NCBI GenBank assembly: GCA_900549275.1 | Contig: URNU01000055.1 | Coordinates: 1-7,782, forward strand | Reading direction: 5' to 3' | DNA from: an uncultured Collinsella sp. | Lineage (GTDB): Bacteria > Actinomycetota > Coriobacteriia > Coriobacteriales > Coriobacteriaceae | Length of the DNA stretch: 7,782 nt | In this document: positions 1-7,042 of the stretch, one piece after another | Layout: every line of letters begins with the position of its first letter | How positions within the stretch are numbered: position 1 is the stretch's first letter | Translations under genes and position numbers: made by a program | Notes under the pieces: model-generated | What the model saw: only the letters and a program-made list of their open reading frames with translations | The model's database searches: none | Told to the model about the DNA's origin: nothing

Positions 1-988
1 CTCTTGCAGCTAAACCGAGACTACGGGCGTCGTCAATTCGATTTAAGAGAGAAATAACTGCATTTGCTATGCCTTTATCGTCGAGGGGCTCGACAAGAAT
101 GCCATCTCGTCCATCGTTTACAACCTGGGGAACGCCGCCAACGCGCGTTGCGATGCAGGCGCGCCCATAGCCCATAGCCTCGAGCAGAGCCATGGGCATA
201 CCTTCGTTCCTCGAAGGCTGGCAATAAATGGGGCAATCCCTCAAGAGATTATCCTTCTCTCGGTCGGTTGCCCAGCCGACGAATTCACAAGAACCAAGGA
301 CGCCAAGCTCCTCCGCAAGATCGCGATAAGGTTGGGCGTCCCCGTCGCCGGCAAAGATGAAACGACAGGCAGGGTGAGACTTAGCGACTTCAGGAATCGC
401 CTTAACGAGAATATCCGGACCCTTGACATCGGTCATATGACCGAGAAATAAAACCTTTTCTTCCCGTCCAAGCGCTGGAACGTCAGCGGGAGCAGGGACC
501 GAGTTATGCAGAACGACCACCTTCGACGGGTCACAAACGTTCTCAGCAAAGAAGTCCTTCCACTCCTCTGAAAGCACGATCGCGACATCCGCGAGTTCAT
601 ATAGCTCGCGGGTTTTCTTAGCAAAGTCGTATCCGCCCTTCCGGTAGAGCTCGGCAAGAACCCCTCTATGCTCGTGGATGACGACGGCCTTTCCTGTCCT
701 CTTGGCAGCCTTAGCGAACAACGACTTTCGCATCGGGCTAATGCCAGCGCCAATATGAAGATGAACAATATCGCAGGCAGGCAGGTCTTTACGGAACCTT
801 GCATAAGCGCTGATTCCGGCAAGCGCCTTCACAGCAACGCTGCCAGGTCTAGTCGTCTCAATGTACTCGAAATCACAAATGTCACGAATACCGGCTTTGA
901 TGTACCCGTTGACCACGGTAGCCATGCCGCCTCTGGAATCGAGTGAGGGGCCAAGCATGATGACCGCCGACCGCTTCTCGCCCGTCAT
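1..988 (-). CDS. GT4-family glycosyltransferase, 3' end cut by window edge
   Basis: Partial gene that runs off the left edge; I translated 329 residues from the ATG at 988 with no stop. It probably transfers a sugar from a nucleotide-sugar donor to the growing lipid-linked repeat unit at the cytoplasmic membrane face. The N-terminal half has the acceptor-domain look of GT-B enzymes: a Gly-rich stretch SRGGMATVVNGY (18-29), DIVHLHIGAG (73-82) and IHEHRGV (104-110). The C-terminal half has the donor-domain pattern: VLFLGHMTDVKGPDIL (179-194), FAGDGD (212-217), FVGW (236-239) and the GT4 EX7E motif with E262 and E270, followed by TRVGGVPQVV (281-290). GT4 proteins usually have 350-400 residues, so roughly 30-60 are missing. 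The start overlaps the stop of the upstream acyltransferase (ATGA, 4 bases), which supports translational coupling. Base composition is lower than in the operon middle (31 of 60 G+C in 541-600). Donor and acceptor sugars cannot be told from sequence. Confidence 0.93.
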   Translation of the reverse strand, partial: MTGEKRSAVIMLGPSLDSRGGMATVVNGYIKAGIRDICDFEYIETTRPGSVAVKALAGISAYARFRKDLPACDIVHLHIGAGISPMRKSLFAKAAKRTGKAVVIHEHRGVLAELYRKGGYDFAKKTRELYELADVAIVLSEEWKDFFAENVCDPSKVVVLHNSVPAPADVPALGREEKVLFLGHMTDVKGPDILVKAIPEVAKSHPACRFIFAGDGDAQPYRDLAEELGVLGSCEFVGWATDREKDNLLRDCPIYCQPSRNEGMPMALLEAMGYGRACIATRVGGVPQVVNDGRDGILVEPLDDKGIANAVISLLNRIDDARSLGLAAR

Positions 989-1419
989 GCGCTCTCACCT
1001 AGAATCTTGGCCGGGATCCCGACCGCAGTGGCGCCCGCGGGAACGTCGCTCAGCACGACGGCACCAGCTCCAATCTTGGCACCGCTCCCGACTTTGATAG
1101 GGCCAAGAAGGGTTGCCCCGGCGCCGATAACGACATCGTCGCCTATCAATGGCACCTCTTCGGAGCCGTTTTCCAACGCACCAATGGTTACGTGTTGATA
1201 TAACATGCAACGGTCCCCAATAACCGCGCGCTCGGAGATGACGACACCGAGGCCGTTGTGCTGAAAGACACACCCCTCACCGATTTGTGCCCGGCTTCCG
1301 ATGTGACAAGCGAAAAGGAACTGGTCTAGGTGCCGTAGCACGGCACTGAGGGGCCGTAGGATTTTCGAACCGCTCGCACAGGCGTGCGCGGCCTTGTATA
1401 TCTTCAGACATTCGTTCAT
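985..1419 (-). CDS. CysE-like hexapeptide-repeat acyltransferase
   Basis: A 144-residue left-handed beta-helix acyltransferase of the serine O-acetyltransferase-like group. In a polysaccharide operon it more likely O- or N-acetylates a sugar than makes cysteine precursor (inference). A short helical N-terminus (1-35) precedes hexapeptide turns from about residue 37: IGSRAQIGEGCVF, then QHNGLGVVISE (53-63, conserved catalytic-type H54), AVIGD, LYQHVTIGA (73-81), LIGDDVVIGAGATLLGPIKVGSGAKIGAGAVV (91-122), ending GIPAKIL (134-140), the usual CysE-like tail. It lacks the long helical N-terminal domain of canonical serine acetyltransferases (about 270 residues). An in-frame ATG exists 69 bases upstream inside wecB, but the ATG at 1419 begins one base after the wecB stop and gives a natural N-terminus, so I chose it. 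The position matching the Asp of the Asp-His pair in enteric CysE appears to be His39, so the natural acceptor may not be serine. Confidence 0.88.
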   Translation of the reverse strand: MNECLKIYKAAHACASGSKILRPLSAVLRHLDQFLFACHIGSRAQIGEGCVFQHNGLGVVISERAVIGDRCMLYQHVTIGALENGSEEVPLIGDDVVIGAGATLLGPIKVGSGAKIGAGAVVLSDVPAGATAVGIPAKILGESA

Positions 1420-1420
1420 G

Positions 1421-2524
1421 TTACTTACCCGCCAGCACTTCAGCAATGCGTTCACTCGCATGCCCGTCTCCGTAGGGGTTCGAAGCATGGCTCATCGCCT
1501 CATACTCGGCCTGATCGCTGAGCAGAAGGCTGAACTCGCGGTAGATCACGTCCTCCTCGGTGCCGACGAGTTTCAGCGTGCCGGCCGCAACGCCCTCGGG
1601 ACGCTCGGTGGTGTCGCGCATGACGAGCACAGGCTTGCCCAGGCTCGGGGCCTCCTCCTGGATGCCGCCGGAGTCGGTGAGGATGAGGTGGCTCGCCGCC
1701 ATGAAGTTGTGGAAGTCGAGAACCTCGAGCGGATCGATGATGTGCAGGCGGTCGAAGCCGTCGAGTTCCTCGTGGGCGGCCTTGCGGACGAGCGGGTTCA
1801 TGTGGATGGGGTAGATCGCCTTTGTGTCCGGATGCTCCTCCATCACGCGGCGGATGGCTCGGAACATGCGGTGCATGGGCTCGCCCAGGTTCTCGCGGCG
1901 GTGCGCCGTGATGAGGATGAGGCGCGAGCCCTCCGCCCAGTCGAGCTCGGGGTGGGAGTAGCCCTCGCGCACGGTGGTGCGCAGGGCGTCTATGCCGGTG
2001 TTGCCGGTAACCCAGATCTTGGACTCGGGCTTGCCCTCGGCGAGAAGGTTCTTCTTGCTGGCCTCCGTGGGGGCGAAGTAGTACTCGCTCACGATGTCGA
2101 CGGCCTGGCGGTTGAACTCCTCGGGCCAGGGGCTGTAGATGTCGTGCGTGCGCAGGCCGGCCTCGACGTGCCCCACGGGGATCTGCAGGTAGAAGCATGC
2201 GAGTGCCGCGGCGAAGCTGGTCGTGGTGTCCCCGTGGACCAGGACCACGTCGGGCTTCTCGTCCTCGAGAACGGCCTTGAGCTTGAGAAGCACGTCGCAC
2301 GTCACGTCGAACAGGGTCTGGCCCGGCTTCATGATCGCCAGGTCTTGGTCGGGCGTCACATCGAAGACGCGCAGCACCTGGTCGAGCATCTCGCGGTGCT
2401 GGCCTGTCACGGTGACGACGGTCTCGAACTCATCAGCGCGCGCCTTCAGCTCGTTGACGAGCGGGCACATCTTGATTGCCTCCGGGCGGGTGCCGAAGAC
2501 GAGCATTACTTTCCTCTTAGACAT
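1421..2524 (-). CDS. wecB: UDP-N-acetylglucosamine 2-epimerase (non-hydrolysing)
   Basis: A 367-residue protein that interconverts UDP-GlcNAc and UDP-ManNAc in the cytosol, supplying ManNAc to the TagA-family enzyme encoded just upstream. The GT-B-like fold markers are all present: VFGTRPEAIKM (9-19), VHGDTTT (96-102, D99), GHVEAGLRT (118-126, E121), PWPEEFNR (132-139), GNTGIDAL (174-181), TAHRRENLG (206-214, H208) and TDSGGIQEEAPSLGKPVLVMRDTTERPE (283-310). These match the catalytic Asp/Glu/His set known for E. coli WecB and B. subtilis MnaA. The length is typical. Open frame extends 21 codons upstream, but the ATG at 2524 has GAGGAG 8 bases before it and gives the family N-terminus, so the longer start is rejected. 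The gene overlaps the end of the tagA-like gene by 8 bases. Confidence 0.97.
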   Translation of the reverse strand: MSKRKVMLVFGTRPEAIKMCPLVNELKARADEFETVVTVTGQHREMLDQVLRVFDVTPDQDLAIMKPGQTLFDVTCDVLLKLKAVLEDEKPDVVLVHGDTTTSFAAALACFYLQIPVGHVEAGLRTHDIYSPWPEEFNRQAVDIVSEYYFAPTEASKKNLLAEGKPESKIWVTGNTGIDALRTTVREGYSHPELDWAEGSRLILITAHRRENLGEPMHRMFRAIRRVMEEHPDTKAIYPIHMNPLVRKAAHEELDGFDRLHIIDPLEVLDFHNFMAASHLILTDSGGIQEEAPSLGKPVLVMRDTTERPEGVAAGTLKLVGTEEDVIYREFSLLLSDQAEYEAMSHASNPYGDGHASERIAEVLAGK

Positions 2525-3311
2525 TGGCCTTGCTCCTCTTTGACTCCTTGCGGAGAAGCATGTAGAAACGGGTGTTGCCGACCACATAGCGCTTCACCAG
2601 GCGCCTGGGCTCCTGCATCATGCGGAAGAGCCACTCCAGGTTCGCGCGCTGCATCCACATCGGGGCACGCGGGATGTTGCCGGAGACGACGTCGAACGAG
2701 CCCCCCACGCCCACGAAAGCGCCCTTGGCGCCCAACTCACGGAAACGCTCGATCAGGCGTTCCTTCTTGGGCGAGGTAATGCCTACGAAAACGATGTCAG
2801 GTTTAGTCTGCTCAACCTCGGCTATCACGGCGTCGAACTCGTCGTCGCCGAAGTAGCCGTCACGGTAGCCAGCGAGGACCATATTGGGATACCTCTCGGA
2901 CAGTACCTCTGCAGTTTTTGCGACCACTTCGGCCTTGGCGCCCAGCAGGTAGACTCTGTGCCCCTCGCGCTCAGCCAGCCTGCACAGGTCCCACATTAGG
3001 TCTATGCCCGCCACGCGCCCGGGCAGGTACACACCCAGCTTCTTGGCGGCCATGACCATGGAGGCACCATCGGCGTTCACGATCTCGCAGCGGCGCACGC
3101 ACGCGTCCATCTCGGGGTCGTCGCGCATCTGCAGCAGCTTATCCGCGTTCACGCCGATAAGGTGGGCGAAGTGCCCCTCCTTGATGAGGGTATCGGTCGC
3201 TTTGACGGTCTGATCTATGGTCCATGGGTCAACGGGAGCACCCATCACATCAACGCGCCCAGGAAGACAAAGATTATTTTGAAATACACGAATTTCTTCG
3301 TCATTGCACAT
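2517..3311 (-). CDS. tagA: WecG/TagA/CpsF-family N-acetylmannosaminyltransferase
   Basis: A 264-residue GT26-family enzyme. Relatives add ManNAc (TagA) or ManNAcA (WecG) to GlcNAc-PP-undecaprenyl at the inner membrane face. Family landmarks are LIGVNADKL (51-59), IVNADGASMVMAAKKLG (77-93, D81 in the NADG motif), GRVAGID (98-104), VYLLGAK (120-126), AGYRDGYF (147-154), IVFVGITSPKKE (173-184) and FVGVGGSFDVVSGNIPRAP (199-217). The Arg-rich C-terminal appendage (WMQRANLEWLFRMMQEPRRLVKRY, 219-242) aids membrane association in TagA. The immediately following wecB supplies UDP-ManNAc, so ManNAc is the most economical donor. No UDP-ManNAc dehydrogenase is in the window: the only dehydrogenase here looks like Ugd. 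The ATG at 3311 was chosen because it lies 8 bases past the previous stop and has AAGGAG upstream; an in-frame ATG at 3356 would overlap the epimerase by 37 bases and add an atypical N-terminus. Confidence 0.94.
   Translation of the reverse strand: MCNDEEIRVFQNNLCLPGRVDVMGAPVDPWTIDQTVKATDTLIKEGHFAHLIGVNADKLLQMRDDPEMDACVRRCEIVNADGASMVMAAKKLGVYLPGRVAGIDLMWDLCRLAEREGHRVYLLGAKAEVVAKTAEVLSERYPNMVLAGYRDGYFGDDEFDAVIAEVEQTKPDIVFVGITSPKKERLIERFRELGAKGAFVGVGGSFDVVSGNIPRAPMWMQRANLEWLFRMMQEPRRLVKRYVVGNTRFYMLLRKESKRSKANV
2533..2538 (-). promoter_or_regulatory. Ribosome binding site deciding the wecB start
   Basis: GAGGAG on the minus strand, 8 bases before the ATG at 2524 and inside the end of the tagA-like gene. 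It supports the 367-residue start over the longer open frame and suggests coupled translation. Confidence 0.85.
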
Positions 3312-3319
3312 ATAAAGAG

Positions 3320-4369
3320 TTACTCCTTGACGGTGACGTAGTACTCTCGATACCACTTCGCGAATGCGCGCAGGCCATCCTCGAGAGGGGTCGCGGGCTT
3401 GTAGCCTAGGTCGCGCTGGAGCGTCGCGGTGTCGGCGTAGGTGACGGGTACGTCGCCGGGCTGCATCGGCACGAGCTGCTTATGCGACTCAAAGTCATAG
3501 TCGGCCGGGAGCACGCCCTCCTCCACCAGCACGCGCTGCAGCGTGTCGACGAAGTCGAGCAGGTTCTCGGGATGCGAGTTGCCGATGTTGTAGACGCGGT
3601 GCGCGGTGAGCGGCAGCCCGTCCTCGCCCATCTTCACCTCGGGCGCAGCATCCATGACGCGCCCGACGCCCTCGACGATGTCGTCGACGTAGGTGAAGTC
3701 GCGGCGGCAGTCGCCCATGTTGAAGATCTTGATGGTGTCGCCGCGGCGCAGCTTCTCGGTGAATCCGAAGTAGGCCATGTCGGGCCTGCCCATGGGGCCG
3801 TACACCGTGAAGAAGCGCAGGCCGGTCGCCGGGATGGAGTAGAGCTTGGAGTAGGCGGCGGCCATGAGCTCGTTGGACTTCTTGGTGGCGGCGTAGAGCG
3901 AGACCGGCGAGTCGACGCGGTCCTCCTCGGAGAACGGTACCTTCTTGTTGCCGCCGTAGACCGAGCTGGAGCTGGCGTAGACCAGGTGCTTCACCGGGTG
4001 GTGGCGGCAGGACTCGAGCACGTTGAAGAAGCCGACGAGGTTGCTCTCCAGGTAGGCGCGCGGGTTCTCGATGGAGTAGCGGACGCCCGCCTGTGCGGCG
4101 AGGTTCACCACGACGTCGAAGCCGTTCTCGGCGAACAGGCGCTCGATGAGGGCGGCGTCGCACAGGTCGCCGCGCACGAAGGTGAAGCGGCCGCCTGTGT
4201 CGGTCTCGGCCAGCATGCGCAGGCGCGCATGCTTGATGCCGGGGTCGTAGTAGCTGTTGAGGTTGTCGAGGCCGACGATCACGTCATCGGTCTCCTCGAG
4301 CAGCTTCTTCACGAGGAACGCGCCGATGAAGCCGGCGGCTCCGGTGACGAGGACTTTTCTATTTGCCAT
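3320..4369 (-). CDS. NAD-dependent epimerase, UDP-glucuronate 4-epimerase type
   Basis: A 349-residue extended short-chain dehydrogenase/reductase. It most resembles the CapI/LspL group that converts UDP-GlcA to UDP-GalA using bound NAD. The Rossmann motif is TGAAGFIG (9-16), with the acidic NAD-ribose residue in GLDNLNSYYDP (33-43) and NLAAQAGVRYSIENP (89-103), a stretch characteristic of UDP-glucuronate epimerases. The catalytic Ser is in YASSSSVYG (131-139), and Y159-x3-K163 lies in SLYAATKKSNE. RFFTVYGPMGRPDMA (185-199) and RRDFTYVDDIV (222-232) are sugar-binding segments. The gene upstream makes UDP-GlcA, which fits this activity. The ATG at 4369 has AGGTGG 5 bases upstream, overlapping the ugd stop codon, and starts 9 bases after that stop. 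UDP-glucose 4-epimerase activity cannot be excluded, but the RYSIENP stretch argues for the uronate enzyme. Confidence 0.93.
   Translation of the reverse strand: MANRKVLVTGAAGFIGAFLVKKLLEETDDVIVGLDNLNSYYDPGIKHARLRMLAETDTGGRFTFVRGDLCDAALIERLFAENGFDVVVNLAAQAGVRYSIENPRAYLESNLVGFFNVLESCRHHPVKHLVYASSSSVYGGNKKVPFSEEDRVDSPVSLYAATKKSNELMAAAYSKLYSIPATGLRFFTVYGPMGRPDMAYFGFTEKLRRGDTIKIFNMGDCRRDFTYVDDIVEGVGRVMDAAPEVKMGEDGLPLTAHRVYNIGNSHPENLLDFVDTLQRVLVEEGVLPADYDFESHKQLVPMQPGDVPVTYADTATLQRDLGYKPATPLEDGLRAFAKWYREYYVTVKE
3323..3328 (-). promoter_or_regulatory. Ribosome binding site of the tagA-like gene
   Basis: AAGGAG on the minus strand overlaps the last codons of the epimerase gene and sits 11 bases before the ATG at 3311. 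The spacing is slightly long but usable, and no comparable site precedes the in-frame ATG at 3356. Confidence 0.7.
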
Positions 4370-4374
4370 TCATA

Positions 4375-4380
4375 CCACCT
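4375..4380 (-). promoter_or_regulatory. Ribosome binding site of the epimerase gene
   Basis: AGGTGG on the minus strand shares bases with the ugd stop codon (TAG, 4379-4381) and lies 5 bases before the ATG at 4369. An out-of-frame ATG at 4371-4373 sits in the spacer and would not yield the epimerase. Confidence 0.7.
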
Positions 4381-5638
4381 AGTCTCGTTTAAACAGGTCG
4401 CGTGTATAGACCTTGTCCGCCACGTCCGCGAGCTCGTCGCTCCAGCGGTTGGCGACGATCACGTCGCAACCGGCCTTGAAGGCCTCCAGGTCGTGGGTCA
4501 CCTTGGAGCCGAAGAACTCCGGGGCGTCCAGCGTGGGCTCGTAGACCACCACGGGCACGCCCTTGGCCTTCACGCGCTTCATGACGCCCTGGATGGAGCT
4601 CGCGCGGAAGTTGTCGGAGTTCGACTTCATAGTCAGGCGGTACACGCCCACGACTGGCTTTTCCTTGCCGGCATACACGCGGTCCCACACCATCTGCAGC
4701 ACCTCGTCGGCGACGAAGTCCTTGCGGGTGCGGTTGGCCTCCACGATGGCCTCGATCAGGTTCTGGGGCACGTCCCTGTAGTTGGCGAGCAGCTGCTTGG
4801 TGTCCTTGGGCAGGCAGTAGCCGCCGTAGCCGAAGCTGGGGTTGTTGTAGTGGCTGCCGATGCGCGGCTCCAGGCACACGCCGTCGATGACGTCGCGGGT
4901 GTTGAGGCCTCGCACTTCGCAGTAGGTGTCGAGCTCGTTGAAGTAGGCGACGCGCAGCGCAAGGTACGTGTTGGCGAACAGCTTGACGGCCTCGGCCTCG
5001 GTGGTGCCCAGCACGAGCTCCGGGATGCCCTTGGTGCCGTCGGCATTGACGCGCTCCAGCTCGGCGGGGTCGGCGCCCTGCGCGAGCAGGGCGGTGAAGC
5101 GCTCGGCAGCCGCGACGGCCTCGGGGTCGTCCTTCGGCGCGCCCACCACGATGCGGCTGGGGTGCAGGTTGTCGTAGAGAGCCTTGCTCTCGCGCAGGAA
5201 CTCCGGGCTGAAGAAGATCTTGCTGTCGCCCAGCCTCTCGCGAAGCCCAGCGGTGTAGCCGACGGGGATCGTCGACTTGATGACGATCCAGGCGTCCGGG
5301 TTCACCGACCGCACGGCGGCGATGGCGGCCTCGACGGAGCTCGTGTCGAAGAAGTTCCTGTCAGAGTCGTAGTTGGTGGGCGTCGCGATTACGGCGTAGT
5401 CGGCGCCCGTGTAGGCCGCGGCCACGTCGAAGGTGGCGTTCAGGTCGAGCTCTCGCTCCCCCGCCTTGGCCTCCGCCAGGAAGCGCTCGATCTCGTCGTC
5501 CTGGATGGGCGACTCGAAGTTATTGATCTTCTCGACCTTCTCGGGCACGATGTCCAGCGCGTGCACCTCGTTGTGCTGCGAGAGCAGGACGGCGAGGGAC
5601 AGGCCGACGTAGCCGGTACCGGCGATGGCAATCTTCAT
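4379..5638 (-). CDS. ugd: UDP-glucose 6-dehydrogenase
   Basis: A 419-residue cytosolic enzyme that oxidises UDP-Glc to UDP-GlcA with two NAD+. It reads very like the enterobacterial Ugd proteins. The NAD motif is GTGYVGLS (7-14) and the base-binding acid is in HALDIV (26-31). Other segments are IATPTNYD (84-91), KSTIPVGYT (121-129), [22 protein letters not shown] (143-164, E147), [19 protein letters not shown] (219-237, K219) and the catalytic Cys loop [14 protein letters not shown] (270-283, C275, K279). It ends [11 protein letters not shown], as in enteric homologues. Compared with them, a loop around 184-208 looks about 12 residues longer. The ATG at 5638 has GGAG 6 bases upstream and gives the canonical N-terminus; an in-frame ATG at 5677, in a TAATG overlap with the previous stop, would add 13 residues and lacks a good ribosome site. 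UDP-ManNAc dehydrogenase is less likely given the close Ugd-like signature. Confidence 0.96.
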   Translation of the reverse strand: MKIAIAGTGYVGLSLAVLLSQHNEVHALDIVPEKVEKINNFESPIQDDEIERFLAEAKAGERELDLNATFDVAAAYTGADYAVIATPTNYDSDRNFFDTSSVEAAIAAVRSVNPDAWIVIKSTIPVGYTAGLRERLGDSKIFFSPEFLRESKALYDNLHPSRIVVGAPKDDPEAVAAAERFTALLAQGADPAELERVNADGTKGIPELVLGTTEAEAVKLFANTYLALRVAYFNELDTYCEVRGLNTRDVIDGVCLEPRIGSHYNNPSFGYGGYCLPKDTKQLLANYRDVPQNLIEAIVEANRTRKDFVADEVLQMVWDRVYAGKEKPVVGVYRLTMKSNSDNFRASSIQGVMKRVKAKGVPVVVYEPTLDAPEFFGSKVTHDLEAFKAGCDVIVANRWSDELADVADKVYTRDLFKRD

Positions 5639-5644
5639 TTTCTT

Positions 5645-5659
5645 CTCCGATTCGAATCG
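5645..5659 (-). promoter_or_regulatory. ugd ribosome binding site abutted by a 12-bp palindrome
   Basis: GGAG (5645-5648) lies 6 bases before the ATG at 5638 and fixes the ugd start. It is directly preceded, with one shared base, by the perfect palindrome CGATTCGAATCG (5648-5659), which could form a small hairpin or be a protein site. The 10-base part CGATTCGAAT recurs at 7327-7336 in the upstream region. The function of the palindrome is unknown. Confidence 0.6.
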
Positions 5660-5676
5660 AGCATTAGAGTTAGGCA

Positions 5677-6438
5677 TTAGTACGCATCGCTTCCGTTGAA
5701 GACCTCCAGAACCGTGAGGAGGACGATTTTGAGATCCATGACGATTCCGCGCTTGGCTATGTACTCGAGATCACGGCGGACCATGCCGTCGAACCCGGTG
5801 GAGTTGCGCTCTGTCACCTGCCAGAGCCCCGTAATACCTGGCTTCACTGCTAGCCTCTGTAGGTCGTACTCGGTGTACTCCGCGACTTCGTTCGGCAGCG
5901 GCGGGCGCGGGCCTACCACGGACATCTGGCCCAGGAACACGTTCAGGAACTGCGGGAACTCGTCGATGGAGTGCTTGCGGATGAACTTGCCGATCCTGGT
6001 GACGCGCGGGTCCTCCTTCATCTTGAACATGGCGCCGGCGATCTCGTTCTGCTCCTTGAGATCTGCCAGGCGCTCGTCGGCGTCCTTGTACATGGAGCGG
6101 AACTTCCACATGCGGAAGGTGGACAGGCTGCCGTCGCGGCGGGTCTGGCCCACGCGGATCTGGCTGTAGAAGGGGTTGCCCTCGCTCTCAAGGCGGATGA
6201 GCGCCGCGAGCACCAGGCTGGGGATCGCTATGACGACGAGCACGGAACCGCTGAACACAACGTCGAATGCGCGCTTGACGGCACGGTAGGCCAGGCGCGA
6301 ACGATCCCAGTCCATGATGGACTGCATGGTCTTGTAGCGGCCGGCGCACTCGCGCCGGTCCATGGCCTGAGCAATGAGCGCCGCCCCCGCGGGCGCATCC
6401 GTTGCATATTGAGTTTTATCCGACACGTTCTCTTCCAA
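5677..6438 (-). CDS. Bacterial sugar-phosphate transferase (initiating PGT)
   Basis: A monotopic polyprenol phosphate phosphoglycosyltransferase, 253 residues from a TTG start. It moves a sugar-1-phosphate from a nucleotide sugar onto undecaprenyl phosphate, the first committed step of repeat-unit assembly. One hydrophobic re-entrant segment follows a basic anchor ([33 protein letters not shown], 53-85). Then come FYSQIRVGQ (90-98), [15 protein letters not shown] (108-122), [25 protein letters not shown] (143-167) with the catalytic Asp-Glu pair D159/E160, [10 protein letters not shown] (176-185), [10 protein letters not shown] (199-208) and RRDLEYI (221-227). The C-terminus NGSDAY resembles the usual short tail. 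It has a PglC/WcaJ-type catalytic core without the four-helix domain of WbaP. The start is uncertain: TTG 6438 (favoured, see the ribosome site at 6461-6468), GTG 6426 or ATG 6363. The sugar transferred cannot be read from sequence. Confidence 0.93.
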   Translation of the reverse strand: MEENVSDKTQYATDAPAGAALIAQAMDRRECAGRYKTMQSIMDWDRSRLAYRAVKRAFDVVFSGSVLVVIAIPSLVLAALIRLESEGNPFYSQIRVGQTRRDGSLSTFRMWKFRSMYKDADERLADLKEQNEIAGAMFKMKEDPRVTRIGKFIRKHSIDEFPQFLNVFLGQMSVVGPRPPLPNEVAEYTEYDLQRLAVKPGITGLWQVTERNSTGFDGMVRRDLEYIAKRGIVMDLKIVLLTVLEVFNGSDAY

Positions 6439-6445
6439 GACTTCG

Positions 6446-6468
6446 CCCCCAGGTCGGGGATCCTCCCT
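6446..6468 (-). promoter_or_regulatory. Strong Shine-Dalgarno plus spacer hairpin before the sugar transferase
   Basis: AGGGAGGA at 6461-6468 is a strong ribosome site, but the GGAGG core is 23 bases from the nearest in-frame start (TTG 6438), too far for normal use. The bases between include a 15-nt hairpin at 6446-6460: arms TCCCC and GGGGG, 5-nt loop, 5 pairs including one U-G. Folding it away leaves about 8 nt, an ideal spacing. This supports the TTG start. An alternative local site is the GGGGG run itself (6446-6450), 7 nt before the TTG. Confidence 0.45.
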
Positions 6469-6492
6469 GTTCTGTTTTGCGGCCGCCAGCAG

Positions 6493-7038
6493 CTAGGCGA
6501 TCGCCTTTTTAAGGTTTCGCATTACGCGCTGCTCGGCCGAAAGCACCGCGAGGCCAACGCGCGTTGTTACGCGTCGGCCGCACAGGTCGAGCTCCAAATA
6601 AGCAGTGCTCTTGCGTCTATTAATGGTTTTGATAAGTCCTTCGTGGCCCAGCAACGGACCTGCCGTCACTACGACCTGGTCACCGTCTTTTAGGGCCTCG
6701 CTCATGGGCACTACGCGGTCTCCCCTGTGCGTAAAGCTGCCAATAAGCTGAACCTCTTCTTTTGCCAGCGGTACAAACTGACCGTCCTGGGATAGCACCC
6801 GAGCAAAGTCATCCATGCGCAGCAAATACTGTTGCACGGTGCGGGGATCTGCCGTATCGCAGATAAGATAACCGGGGAAGAGCGGCTTAGTCGTGTTGAC
6901 CCATTCGCCGTGCACCTTGATCTCGGTTTGAAATTGGGGATAAAAGAGCTCCTGCATGGCGCTACCCGGCACCACATGCTCTATGCGCTCGCGCATTACG
7001 TCTTCGCGACCGTTAATTACCTGGATCACATACCACAT
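6493..7038 (-). CDS. loaP: NusG-family specialised antiterminator, LoaP type
   Basis: A 181-residue NusG paralogue. Such proteins (LoaP in Firmicutes/Actinobacteria, RfaH in enterics) ride on RNA polymerase and suppress termination within particular long operons, typically those for polysaccharides or natural products. The N-terminal NGN domain is MWYVIQVINGRED (1-13), with LFYPQFQTEIKVHGEW (31-46) and TKPLFPGYLIC (50-60), where FPGY is the NusG signature. A linker follows, then the KOW domain from about 116: DGDQVVVTAGPLLGHEGLIKTINRRKSTAYLELDLCGRRV (118-157). It heads the operon, as expected for a dedicated, possibly self-limiting regulator. The ATG at 7038 has an excellent ribosome site; a GTG three codons upstream lies inside that site and is rejected. 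The assignment to LoaP rather than another NusG paralogue is by family resemblance and context; it is clearly not housekeeping NusG by neighbourhood. Confidence 0.9.
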   Translation of the reverse strand: MWYVIQVINGREDVMRERIEHVVPGSAMQELFYPQFQTEIKVHGEWVNTTKPLFPGYLICDTADPRTVQQYLLRMDDFARVLSQDGQFVPLAKEEVQLIGSFTHRGDRVVPMSEALKDGDQVVVTAGPLLGHEGLIKTINRRKSTAYLELDLCGRRVTTRVGLAVLSAEQRVMRNLKKAIA

Positions 7039-7042
7039 GAGC

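Noticed and set aside
433..822. Minus-strand open frame of 129 codons near the left edge
   Set aside because: It is a shifted-frame shadow of the GT4 glycosyltransferase, which is open from 988 to the window edge with EX7E and other motifs in the correct frame.
1394..2779. Plus-strand open frame of 461 codons opposite wecB
   Set aside because: Same reason: biased composition with no domains, while the minus strand holds a perfect UDP-GlcNAc 2-epimerase.
3482..5680. Very long plus-strand open frame (732 codons) opposite ugd and the epimerase gene
   Set aside because: Its translation is low-complexity, rich in Val, Gly, His and Ala, with no family resemblance, and it lies antisense to two genes with complete catalytic motifs. 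Long antisense frames are expected in G+C-rich DNA.
6439..6495. Readthrough fusion of the antiterminator and the sugar transferase
   Set aside because: The two genes are in the same frame and the 18 codons between the TAG and the TTG are open, but 54 open bases in G+C-rich DNA are unremarkable. Both proteins have complete ends, and a strong ribosome site lies between them.
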